Of a stretch of 39,617 nucleotides of DNA, positions 17,574 to 25,142 are shown piece after piece. The notes under the pieces are model-generated. The model saw only the letters and a program-made list of their open reading frames with translations, did not search any database and was not told where the DNA came from. The translations under genes were made by a program, and so were the position numbers. Source of the stretch: Streptomyces niphimycinicus (GTDB taxonomy: Bacteria; Actinomycetota; Actinomycetes; Streptomycetales; Streptomycetaceae); assembly GCF_018883605.1 (NCBI RefSeq), contig NZ_JAHLEM010000061.1, forward strand, positions 1 through 39,617, in the 5' to 3' direction. How positions within the stretch are numbered: the first letter of the stretch is position 1; the number at the start of each line of letters is the position of its first letter.

Positions 17574-18502
17574 CGGGGCTGGAACCGGTACTCGTCGATA
17601 CGCGGCTGAAGACCGACCAGGATCAGTGCGGCCAGCACGGCGCCGCCCACGGGTATCCAGCCGACCGCACCGGCCTGCCAGTGCGCGCTCCGCATCGTCC
17701 TCGCCACCTTTCTGGCGGTGGGGCCGCCGGTGTGGCCGATATCCGGTCGGGTCAGGCTGGCCCCGGCCGACTCCAGCCGGTCCTGGGTCTGATACGTGAA
17801 GACGGCCAGCGGCAGCAGCGCGACGAGCAGCGCGGTCGCCGCCGCCAGCCAGGGGTTGACCAGCCGCCGGAAGCGGTGCCGCAGAAAGCGCTGGGTGTGC
17901 ACCAGCAGCGCCGCCAGCGTCAGGAACAGCCCCGGCACCAGCAGCCACCAGGCGAACGACAGCAGCCAGCCGAAGGAGGTCTGGTCGTCGAGCACATTGA
18001 ACTGCCGCTTCTGCACCGCCTCCAGGCGGTCGAGGATGCCGCTTTGGTCATGCCGCAGGATGGAGTCGGCATACCCCAGGTAGGCATTCTTGAGCGTCGG
18101 GTTGTCGCGGCTGGCGTACGCCTGCTCGATGGTGTCGCCATAGGACGTCACCAACGCCGCCGTGGTGCGCAGTGACCCGCGCGCCGACTCGCCCCCGATG
18201 GTGCTCTTGGACACCTGGGCCAGGCTCTGCTTGGCCGTCGACAACTGATTGCGGTACTCCTCGCTGAGCCCCTCGAACTCCGCGGTGGGGCTGGAGATGC
18301 TGCGCTTCGCCTCGTCGTAGGACGCGTCCAGCGCATCGACTGCGGCGGCGACCTGGAGTATCGCCGGGGTGGACCGGTCGGTCACCGCCGCGGAGTTGCG
18401 GCTGACGCCGAAGTACGCGGCCAGCAGCGCGGCCACGGCCAGCGCCGTGACCACCAGCAGGGCGATCAGCCGGCGCACCAGGAAGGCTCGGGTGCCGCTC
18501 AT
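17570..18502 (-). CDS. GlnX-like membrane sensor protein
   Basis: 310 residues. A transmembrane helix at about 9-31 is followed by an extracytoplasmic all-helical domain of about 150 residues (VDALDASYDEAKRSISSP and EYRNQLSTAKQSLAQVSK fit a four-helix bundle), then three further hydrophobic segments near residues 180-205, 215-240 and 280-302. A single outer helical sensor domain plus several membrane helices is the layout of mycobacterial GlnX, which relays ligand binding by GlnH to PknG. It overlaps the genes on both sides by ATGA, so it is translationally coupled to both the VWA and the solute-binding proteins. The GlnX comparison rests on architecture and gene order, not on alignment. Confidence 0.65.
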   Translation of the reverse strand: MSGTRAFLVRRLIALLVVTALAVAALLAAYFGVSRNSAAVTDRSTPAILQVAAAVDALDASYDEAKRSISSPTAEFEGLSEEYRNQLSTAKQSLAQVSKSTIGGESARGSLRTTAALVTSYGDTIEQAYASRDNPTLKNAYLGYADSILRHDQSGILDRLEAVQKRQFNVLDDQTSFGWLLSFAWWLLVPGLFLTLAALLVHTQRFLRHRFRRLVNPWLAAATALLVALLPLAVFTYQTQDRLESAGASLTRPDIGHTGGPTARKVARTMRSAHWQAGAVGWIPVGGAVLAALILVGLQPRIDEYRFQPR

Positions 18503-20037
18503 GTCGCACCGCCCGGTTCGGCGTTGAGCGGAGGCTCGGTGCTGAGCGGAGGTTCGGCGTCGAGCTGAGGTTCGGCGTCGAGCGGAGTGTCGCACTGCTG
18601 GCAGAACTCGGCGGTGGCGGGCGCCCGGCGCCCGCAGGCCGGGCAGATGACATCCGCGGCGGGCGGCGCGGCGGCCCTCGGGCGCTCCGCCCCCACGAAG
18701 TGGACGCTCTCCTCCGACACGATGATCGCCGAGTTGAGGTCCAGCGGCCGGATGGGCTCGCGGATCCGCACCTCGCCGGTGGCGGCTTCGACGATATGGA
18801 CCAGCCCGCTCAGCCGGGCCAGCATCTTCTCGCTGCCGAGCTGATGGGCGAGCTGGACGGCACGCCCCCACTGGCGGCGGGCCCGCTTCCGGTCACCCGC
18901 CTCATATGCGTCGCAGCCCGCGGTGATGGCGTGGCCGAGCTCGGAATCGGCGTCGTAGTGCGCCAGCCGGGGGTCGATCCGGGACGAAAGCAGCACATCG
19001 TCCGTCCACTGGACCAGCACGGACTCGGGCTCGGGCGGCGGCAGCGCGGTGTCGCCCTCCACCACCAGCTCCACGCCGGCCAGCTCGACGTCGTCGCCCG
19101 TCGGATCGCCGCGCGGATCGGCGAGCACCGACACCTGGTACTCGCGGGTCTCGTCTCCCCACGCCTTGGTGGTCCACTCCCAGGTGCGCTCATCGGGGCG
19201 GACACCCTCGTCGGTGACGTCCACCCGGGTGGGGTGCACCTGCTTGACGAAGCCGACCCGGCTGCCCGCCCGGGCGCGGATCCGGATCCGCACCCCGGCC
19301 AGCGCCTTGGCCATCGAGGCGGAGACCATCTCCTCGAACTCGGCGGCCAGCGCGGCGTCCTCCAGCACCGCATCGGCCCGGCCGTGCAGCCGGCGCGCGA
19401 TCCGCTTCAGCTCGGCGGCGTCCCAGCCGTCCCCGATACCGCGCGCGTCACAGGTGAAATGCGGGGCACACGCGTCCAGCACCTTGTCCAGATAGCCGGG
19501 CGGGTCGTGCTCATTGCGGCCGTCGGTGAGCAGCAGGGTGTGCTGGATCGCGGCGGGCTGCCGCAGATGGAGCCGGCGGGCGAGATCCAGCCAGGAGCCG
19601 ATCGCGGTGCCGCCGACCGCGGGCAGCCGCGCCGCGACCCGGGCGGCGGCGGCCTTGGTGTCGGGCCCCGCGACCGCCATACCGCCGGTGAACGGATAGA
19701 CGACCTGGGCCTGTTCGGTGCCCTCGACGATCGCGAAACGGGTGCCGTCGCGGAGTATGCCGACCGCGGTGGCGGTGGCCCGCCGCGCCGCCGCGATCTT
19801 CGTCGGCGGCCAGCTCATCGACATCGAGCAGTCGATGACGATGACCTCCGAGGCGGCGGTACGGGCCGCCGCCGGGCCCAGGCCGCGGGCCCGCACGCTG
19901 ACGATGGCGTGCATCTCGGTGCGGCCCGCCGAGGCGGGCAGGTACTTGTTCTGATGCACCCGCAGGGTGAGGGCCGGACCCCCGTCCGCGCCCTCCGGGC
20001 CTGGGGCGTGTTGTCGCTCTCTGCGGTCCTCGTTCAT
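18499..20037 (-). CDS. VWA-domain protein with C-terminal zinc ribbon
   Basis: 512 residues. The von Willebrand A domain begins near residue 64 and has a good metal-binding MIDAS: D69-x-S71-x-S73, a later GGTAIGS and TDGRNEHD. A beta-rich region follows (about 270-350) and then a short helical segment. The C-terminal zinc ribbon CPACGRRAPATAEFCQQC is at about 465-482, and a 30-residue tail of four near-repeats LDAEP/LSTEP/LNAEP ends the protein. VWA domains usually bind a partner in a metal-dependent way. The gene sits 19 bp after the PknG-like kinase gene and is cytoplasmic by sequence (no signal). It may connect the kinase to the membrane sensor. Confidence 0.85.
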   Translation of the reverse strand: MNEDRRERQHAPGPEGADGGPALTLRVHQNKYLPASAGRTEMHAIVSVRARGLGPAAARTAASEVIVIDCSMSMSWPPTKIAAARRATATAVGILRDGTRFAIVEGTEQAQVVYPFTGGMAVAGPDTKAAAARVAARLPAVGGTAIGSWLDLARRLHLRQPAAIQHTLLLTDGRNEHDPPGYLDKVLDACAPHFTCDARGIGDGWDAAELKRIARRLHGRADAVLEDAALAAEFEEMVSASMAKALAGVRIRIRARAGSRVGFVKQVHPTRVDVTDEGVRPDERTWEWTTKAWGDETREYQVSVLADPRGDPTGDDVELAGVELVVEGDTALPPPEPESVLVQWTDDVLLSSRIDPRLAHYDADSELGHAITAGCDAYEAGDRKRARRQWGRAVQLAHQLGSEKMLARLSGLVHIVEAATGEVRIREPIRPLDLNSAIIVSEESVHFVGAERPRAAAPPAADVICPACGRRAPATAEFCQQCDTPLDAEPQLDAEPPLSTEPPLNAEPGGAT

Positions 20038-20056
20038 CTGATCCCCCTGTCAGACG

Positions 20057-22615
20057 TCACACGCGGGTCACGGGCCGGATGGCGTTCGCGTGGTCGATCA
20101 GCGCACCGAGCGCCTCGGGGCTGTCCGCCTGCCGGGCCAGCCGGCGCAGGGTCAGCTCCAATTCGGCGCGCAGCGCGCTTTCGTCCTCCCACTCTCCATA
20201 CACCAGCGACGGGGATTCGGTTCCACTCCGCGGCGCTTCGCTCGCCGCGGCGGCGCGCCCCTTCCGTCCCCAGCGCCTTGAACGGGCCTGCCCGGCGGGC
20301 CCGCCCCTCCGCGCCCCGGCGCCGGACTGCCGCTGGGCCCAGTCCAGCGTCACCTCCAGCGACTCCGCGGTCAGCCGGTCGCGGGCCGGGCCCGACTCCC
20401 GCCCCTCGTCCAGATACAGCCGCGGCAGCCGGGTGCGCACCTCCGCCAGATCCTCCGCCGTCGGCAGCGCGTCGGGGTGCCCCAGCCGCCCCGACAGCAC
20501 CCGCACGATGGCGATCCGCGCGGCGTCGTAGTGCCGGGAGACCTTCGGCACCCCGCCGAGGATGTCCACCGCGCCGCCCCGGTCGCCCGCCGCGAGCCGG
20601 AGCCGGGCCAGCCCGAACGCGGCGCTGCCCTGCGAGCGGTTGCGCTGCCACACCGCCTCGTAGAACCGCTTCGCGGCCTGGTGGTCGCCCAGGTGCTCGG
20701 CGCAGTAGCCCAGCGCCAGCTTCGGCGCGTACTCCCCGGGCAGGGCGCTGTAGACCTCGTCGAACTCCCGCCGGGCGTCGGCCACCGCGCCGTCCGCCAG
20801 CCGCAGCAGGGCGCGGTGCCAGGACAGCCGCCAGTCGTACGGGGCCGCCGAGCCGATCAGCTTCACGGCGGTCGCCAACTCCTGTGCCGCCGACTCCCGT
20901 TCGCCCAGCTCCAGATGGGCGCGGCAGGTGCGCAGCCGGATCTCGGCGGAGGGGCGGGGGAAGGCGTGCAACTGCTCGATCAGCCGCCGGGGCCCACTGT
21001 CGGTCGGCACGCCCAGCAGCGCCGCGCCGGGATCCGCCCCGTCCGGGAACGGCACCGGCAGCCCGGGCGGCACCTGGTCGGGGCGGGGCAGCCCGGACGC
21101 CAGCAGCGGGCGCGGGTCCCCGTCCAGCCAGCGCTCCAGGTCCGGGATCCGGCCCAGCGAGGAGTCCAGCAGCGCCGAGGTCGGGGCGAAGAGCGTGGAC
21201 GGCTGCGGCTGCTCGCGGCTCAGCCGCAGCGAGTGGATCTCCCGCAGCACGCCCCACAGTTGCTCGGACATCTCCGCGGCCGACCCGAACCGCCGGTCCG
21301 GATCGGCCGCGGTGGCGCGGGCCAGCACCCGGCGGTAGGACTCGGCGCCCAGGCCCGGCGGGCGCTGGGCCTGCCGGGTGGCTCTGTCGGAGAGATCTTC
21401 GAGCGTCCTGCCGACCCCGAAGAGATCATGGCGCTCGGTAAGGGCCGAGGCGCCCCGGGCCAGCACCTCGGGGGAGGCGAACGCCTCGGTGATCACGGGC
21501 GGCCCGCCGTCCCGCTGCCCCAGCCGCCACACCGCGCCGAGGTCGATCACCTTGACCCGGTCCTCGTAGTGCATGACGTTGCTCGGCTTGAGATCGCAGT
21601 ACAGCAGCTTCTCGCCGTGCAGATAGCCCACCGCGCGCAGCACCAGACAGCCGTAGGCCAGGATGTGCTCGTACAGCCGCGGCCCGTCGTACGGCTTCAC
21701 CGCGTCCGCGATGTGGTCCTTGATCTGGGCGAGCGTCATCCCGCCGACGAACTCCATCACGATGTAGCCCGCCAGCGCGCTCTCGTCCCGGGGGTCGGGC
21801 TGGGTGACGTAGTTGATGATCCGGACGATGCCGGGGTGGTCGAGCATGGTCAGATAGCGGCGCTCCTCGACCGCCGTCCGCAGGGCCGCCTCGTCCTCGT
21901 TGTTGATCAGACCCTTGATGGCCACGGGCTGGTTGTCCAACTGGGTGTCCTCGGCGAGATAGACCCAGCCGAGCCCGCCGTACCCCACGCAGCCGATCAC
22001 CCGGTACTGATCGCCCAGCAGATTCCCGGGGCTCAGCCGCGGGGCGAAGTCGAACGGATGGCGGCAGCGCGGGCAGTAGCCCCTGGAGAGCGCGGGCTGC
22101 CCGGCGTAGGGGGCGCCCACGATCTCCTCGCACCCCTCCCAGCCGCAGGTCTGGCCGCGCGAGGGGGGATGCGGATCGTCCATCACCAGGTCGCGCAGCG
22201 AGGGCAGTTCGACCCGGGGCAGGGCCAGCGGATCCTCGCCCGCCGGCCGTACGGTGAACTTCCGCGCCACATCGCGGCGGCGGGCACGGGCCGTGGTCGC
22301 GGTGGACTCGGACGTCAGGGCTTCGCCGGGCCGGGTGGGCGGGAAAGCGCCCGCCTGGGCGGGTGGGAAAGCGCCCGCCCGAGCAGGTGCGGAGGTGCCC
22401 GCCTGGGCAGGTGGGAAGGTGCGCGCCTGGGCGGGCGGGGGAGCGGGCTCGGGGGCGGTCGGCAGGGCCCTGCGCCCGCACTCCGTGCAGAACCCCCGGG
22501 CGTTGATCCGGCCCAGGCCCTCCCCGCGGCAGTCCGGGCGATTGCAGTGCGGGCGACCGCTGTCCGGGCGCCTGCCGTCCGTACGACTGCGGTCCGGACC
22601 ACTGCCCTCCGTCAT
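20057..22615 (-). CDS. PknG-like serine/threonine protein kinase
   Basis: 852-residue soluble kinase with PknG architecture. An N-terminal zinc knuckle (C24, C29, C43, C46) is followed by a Pro/Ala-rich linker with FPPAQAG-type repeats and a second rubredoxin-like metal site (CGWEGC and CPRC, about 150-185). The kinase domain (about 205-470) has the glycine loop GCVGYGGLGWVYLAED, Lys234 in VAIKGL, catalytic Asp341 in CDLKPSN and Asp358 in DLG. A TPR-rich C-terminal half (about 500-760) completes it. The Cys replacing Arg before Asp341 and the DLG in place of DFG mark a non-RD kinase, as in PknG. Mycobacterial PknG phosphorylates GarA to control 2-oxoglutarate metabolism; that substrate is only a guess here. 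ATG 22615 overlaps the protease stop. Confidence 0.88.
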   Translation of the reverse strand: MTEGSGPDRSRTDGRRPDSGRPHCNRPDCRGEGLGRINARGFCTECGRRALPTAPEPAPPPAQARTFPPAQAGTSAPARAGAFPPAQAGAFPPTRPGEALTSESTATTARARRRDVARKFTVRPAGEDPLALPRVELPSLRDLVMDDPHPPSRGQTCGWEGCEEIVGAPYAGQPALSRGYCPRCRHPFDFAPRLSPGNLLGDQYRVIGCVGYGGLGWVYLAEDTQLDNQPVAIKGLINNEDEAALRTAVEERRYLTMLDHPGIVRIINYVTQPDPRDESALAGYIVMEFVGGMTLAQIKDHIADAVKPYDGPRLYEHILAYGCLVLRAVGYLHGEKLLYCDLKPSNVMHYEDRVKVIDLGAVWRLGQRDGGPPVITEAFASPEVLARGASALTERHDLFGVGRTLEDLSDRATRQAQRPPGLGAESYRRVLARATAADPDRRFGSAAEMSEQLWGVLREIHSLRLSREQPQPSTLFAPTSALLDSSLGRIPDLERWLDGDPRPLLASGLPRPDQVPPGLPVPFPDGADPGAALLGVPTDSGPRRLIEQLHAFPRPSAEIRLRTCRAHLELGERESAAQELATAVKLIGSAAPYDWRLSWHRALLRLADGAVADARREFDEVYSALPGEYAPKLALGYCAEHLGDHQAAKRFYEAVWQRNRSQGSAAFGLARLRLAAGDRGGAVDILGGVPKVSRHYDAARIAIVRVLSGRLGHPDALPTAEDLAEVRTRLPRLYLDEGRESGPARDRLTAESLEVTLDWAQRQSGAGARRGGPAGQARSRRWGRKGRAAAASEAPRSGTESPSLVYGEWEDESALRAELELTLRRLARQADSPEALGALIDHANAIRPVTRV

Positions 22616-24327
22616 GGCGCCTCCCCCTCCGGCGGTGTGTGCACGGCGGCCACGAACCGGTCGACGGCGCGGCGGGCCTCCGGCAGATCACAGGGCACCG
22701 TGGCCAGCAGCCGCACCGCGGCCCGGTGCAGCGGGATCAGCTCCGCCCGCTCGGATTCGGCCTTGCTGCCGAGCATCGCCGTGTACGACACCAGTTGCCA
22801 CTTCAGCTCCTGGACCGCGGGCTGCTGGGCGTCGATCACCCGCAGCGTCTCCTCGGCCCGCTCGGCGACCGTCCGGACCGTGTGCTCGAACGCGGCCAGC
22901 TTGGCGACGATGCGGTGGGAGCGCAGCTCGGGGTCGGAGCGCAGCCGGGTCAGATTGATCCGTAAGGCCGTCGCGTCCTCGGCGTCCGACAGGGAGGAGC
23001 GGCGCGCCCCGCGCTCGGCCGCCTCGTGCTCGCGGTCGGCGGCGAGGGCCACCCGCCCGGCGAGCTCGTCCAGCCAGGCGTCGATCCGGGCCGCCTCGGG
23101 GCGGAACAGCCGCTCGGCCAGCCGCAGTCCACGGGAACGGGGATCGCGGAAGACCAGCATCAGCCGGCCGCCCCGGTCGGCGAGCAGCTTCATGAAGCCG
23201 ACCAGCGCCTCCGGATCGCGGGCGCGGTCCACGCCGACGGCCACGATGGTGAGCGGCACCGCGTTGGCCTGGACCCGGCTGAGCGGGGAGGTGTCGCCTG
23301 GCGAACGCAGATCCATCCGGTCCGCGACCCGCAGCGCGACCTCGGTGTCGGTGCGCCCGGTGACGTCGATGGCCAGGTCCACACTGCCCAGCGGCGGTAC
23401 GGTGCCGTGCGGCGCGGCGGAGACCGCCTCGTCCGGGCCGCCGCCCGACAACTCGCGGTCGGCGAGCGTGATGGCGCGGCTGAGCGCCTCGTACCGCGCG
23501 TGGTCGTCGTCCTCGATGACCACGGTCTCCACATCCGCGATGCCCGGGCGCCCGCTGAGGGGCTCCCGGCGCAGCCATACGGCGAGCCGCTGGGCGAAGC
23601 CGATGTCCTGGACGCCGGTGGTCAGCGGGGAGACCAGCGGCCGGTCCACCCCGGGGTCGCCCCCTAACCAGCGGCGGACCACCGGCAGATGGCGCACGAT
23701 CGTCTCCACCGGGATCATGTACGAGACGCTGAGCCGCTCGGCGGAGGGGACGCCGACGGGGTCGTCGTACCGGCTGACGACCATGCCGATCACATGCCGG
23801 GTCGCCTCGTCCTCCACCCCGGCACCGCTGAAGCCCTTACGGACCACATCCCTGGGCGACTTGGGGTCGAGCCCCACCCACTCCGCCCGCGGGCCGACCC
23901 GCCCGGCGGTCTTCGCCCGCAGGTAGTGGCCGTTGTCGAGCCCCTTGGGGAAGCCGCCCATCCACACCGGGCGGCCGAGCACCGGCGGCAGCCGGTAGAG
24001 CGGCGCGCCGTGCTCGGCGGGCTGCGGCCGGCCCAGCCGCAGCAGCGCCACATCGCCGCATCCGTCGGAGCGCTGGGGCACCCAGCCGCCGTCGGCGACG
24101 CGTGCGGGGACCGGTGCGGTGTCGGGCACCTCGACCAGGTCGACCAGCACCTCGGTGGCGGGCACCGGGAGCCCGTCGTCGGGGATCACATGGGCGCACG
24201 TCAGCACCGTCTCGCTGCCCAGAAGGATTCCGGCGCCCAGGACGTCACCGGCCGAACTCCGGATCCTTACTCGCCAAGTGCCCCCGCTGGAGGTCTCATC
24301 GGCGGTAATGCCCACTTCCGCCCCCAT
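22612..24327 (-). CDS. Trypsin-like serine protease with C-terminal alpha/beta and coiled-coil regions; first gene of the kinase operon
   Basis: 571 residues. The chymotrypsin-fold domain (1-200) has an intact triad: His46 in TCAHVI, Asp92 in GDVALL and Ser167 in GFSGAG. There is no signal peptide, so the protease is probably cytoplasmic, like the trypsin-like domains of conflict and signalling systems in actinomycetes. Residues about 255-390 form an alpha/beta unit (VDLAIDVTGRTDTEVALRV, then LTIVAVGVDRARDPEALVGF) that may be VWA- or TIR-like in fold. Residues 390-571 are helical, with long charged stretches. ATG 24327 is preferred because the frame upstream is low-complexity repeat DNA. Its stop overlaps the kinase ATG, so it leads the five-gene operon. 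Confidence 0.82.
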   Translation of the reverse strand: MGAEVGITADETSSGGTWRVRIRSSAGDVLGAGILLGSETVLTCAHVIPDDGLPVPATEVLVDLVEVPDTAPVPARVADGGWVPQRSDGCGDVALLRLGRPQPAEHGAPLYRLPPVLGRPVWMGGFPKGLDNGHYLRAKTAGRVGPRAEWVGLDPKSPRDVVRKGFSGAGVEDEATRHVIGMVVSRYDDPVGVPSAERLSVSYMIPVETIVRHLPVVRRWLGGDPGVDRPLVSPLTTGVQDIGFAQRLAVWLRREPLSGRPGIADVETVVIEDDDHARYEALSRAITLADRELSGGGPDEAVSAAPHGTVPPLGSVDLAIDVTGRTDTEVALRVADRMDLRSPGDTSPLSRVQANAVPLTIVAVGVDRARDPEALVGFMKLLADRGGRLMLVFRDPRSRGLRLAERLFRPEAARIDAWLDELAGRVALAADREHEAAERGARRSSLSDAEDATALRINLTRLRSDPELRSHRIVAKLAAFEHTVRTVAERAEETLRVIDAQQPAVQELKWQLVSYTAMLGSKAESERAELIPLHRAAVRLLATVPCDLPEARRAVDRFVAAVHTPPEGEAP

Positions 24328-24401
24328 GTGGCAAGAGCATACGCCCGGGAGGTACGGAAGTGACCCGTCCGTCCGCTGGGTCACGGGAACGGGTGAGGGG
24401 T
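24328..24401. promoter_or_regulatory. Probable leader/promoter region of the protease-kinase operon
   Basis: Non-coding DNA between the operon start and the tandem repeats at 24402. No clear -10/-35 pair was recognised. The position alone suggests that it carries the 5' leader. Confidence 0.3.
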
Positions 24402-24535
24402 GGGACCGGGCCCGGAAAGGGCTGGGACCCGCATCCGGAAAGGGGGCGGGACCGGGCCCGGAGAGGGTCGGGACCGGGCCCGGAAAAGGGGTGCGACCGG
24501 GCCTGGAAAGGGGAGCGACCGGGCCCGGAAAGGGG
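24402..24535. repeat. About six short tandem repeats upstream of the protease-kinase operon
   Basis: Units of 22-24 bp share GACCGGGCCCGGAAAGGGG, and each has an internal CCGGGCCCGG palindrome; the second unit is the most diverged. They lie 75-210 bp upstream of the operon's first codon. Arrays like this can be recombination-prone filler or stacked binding sites. Confidence 0.75.
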
Positions 24536-24617
24536 CGTGCTGGGACGGCGTGGAGCGGGACGGCAGGCCGGGCGCGTGCGGCGCCCGGCCCGGCCCATCT
24601 CGCACGCCCGGCCATTC

Positions 24618-24636
24618 GGGTGACGTGGCGTCACCC
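24618..24636. promoter_or_regulatory. Palindrome GGGTGACGtggCGTCACCC
   Basis: Perfect 8-base arms with a 3-base spacer, sharing the TGACG-N3-CGTCA core with the operator at 7562-7576. It is about 290 bp upstream of the protease gene (minus) and about 250 bp upstream of the IPT/TIG pseudogene (plus), so either could be its target. Confidence 0.45.
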
Positions 24637-24883
24637 TTCTTGTGGCGGGCTACGTCGGATGGATTACTGAAAGTGTGCGGTAGGTCCCCCGCCGTTGTCT
24701 TTCGGCGCTGGGGGCGCCGCGTCCTCGCCGGAGCCGGGCGCCAGGCGTACCGCGAGGAGGATCGGGCGGGTGCCCCAACGCCCGCGGTCGCGCACCGGAT
24801 TTCCGTGAGCGCGAGCGGGTCCAGCCCGCCCGGTCCCGTTCACCTCAACGCCCCGCACCTCGCCTCACCTCAGGAGGGACTGC

Positions 24884-25073
24884 GCCATGCCCATCTCACC
24901 GAGTCAGGGATCGTCCGCCGGCGGCAACACTGTCACCATCACCGGCACCAACCTCCCATGCGGATCACGGCGGTGGCGCCGGCGGGCAGCGGCACCGTGC
25001 AGATCACGGTGGTGACGCCCGGCGGCACCAGCAACAGCCTCGTCTACACCCGGGTGGCGGGGCCCGGGATCTA
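24884..25073 (+). pseudogene. IPT/TIG-domain protein remnant
   Basis: From the ATG at 24886, one frame reads MPISPSQGSSAGGNTVTITG, the usual opening of a bacterial IPT/TIG (immunoglobulin-like) domain. About 75 bp later a different frame reads ITAVAPAGSGTVQITVVTPG and ends VYTRVAGPGI-stop, which is the normal end of the same domain. The middle strands (about 15-20 residues in intact domains) are missing and the frame is shifted, so an out-of-frame deletion has broken the gene. GGAGG lies eight bases upstream of the ATG. Intact relatives are small secreted-like or cytoplasmic repeat proteins of unclear role. Confidence 0.6.
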
Positions 25074-25079
25074 ACCGCG

Positions 25080-25142
25080 CCCAGGCGTTGCGGTTCGCGT
25101 ACCCAGGCGTGCGGTTCGCGTACCTAGGCGTGCGGTTCGCGC
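25080..25142. repeat. Three 20-22-bp repeats overlapping the end of the ribosomal protection gene
   Basis: The unit CCCAGGCGTGCGGTTCGCGTA occurs at about 25080, 25102 and 25123 with small differences. The stop codon of the minus-strand gene (25124-25126) is created by a C-to-T difference in the third copy; in the other copies the same codon would read Trp. Confidence 0.75.

Noticed and set aside
20477..23926. 1149-codon open frame on the plus strand
   Set aside because: It is antisense to the kinase and protease genes, which have full motifs. No family-like sequence of its own.
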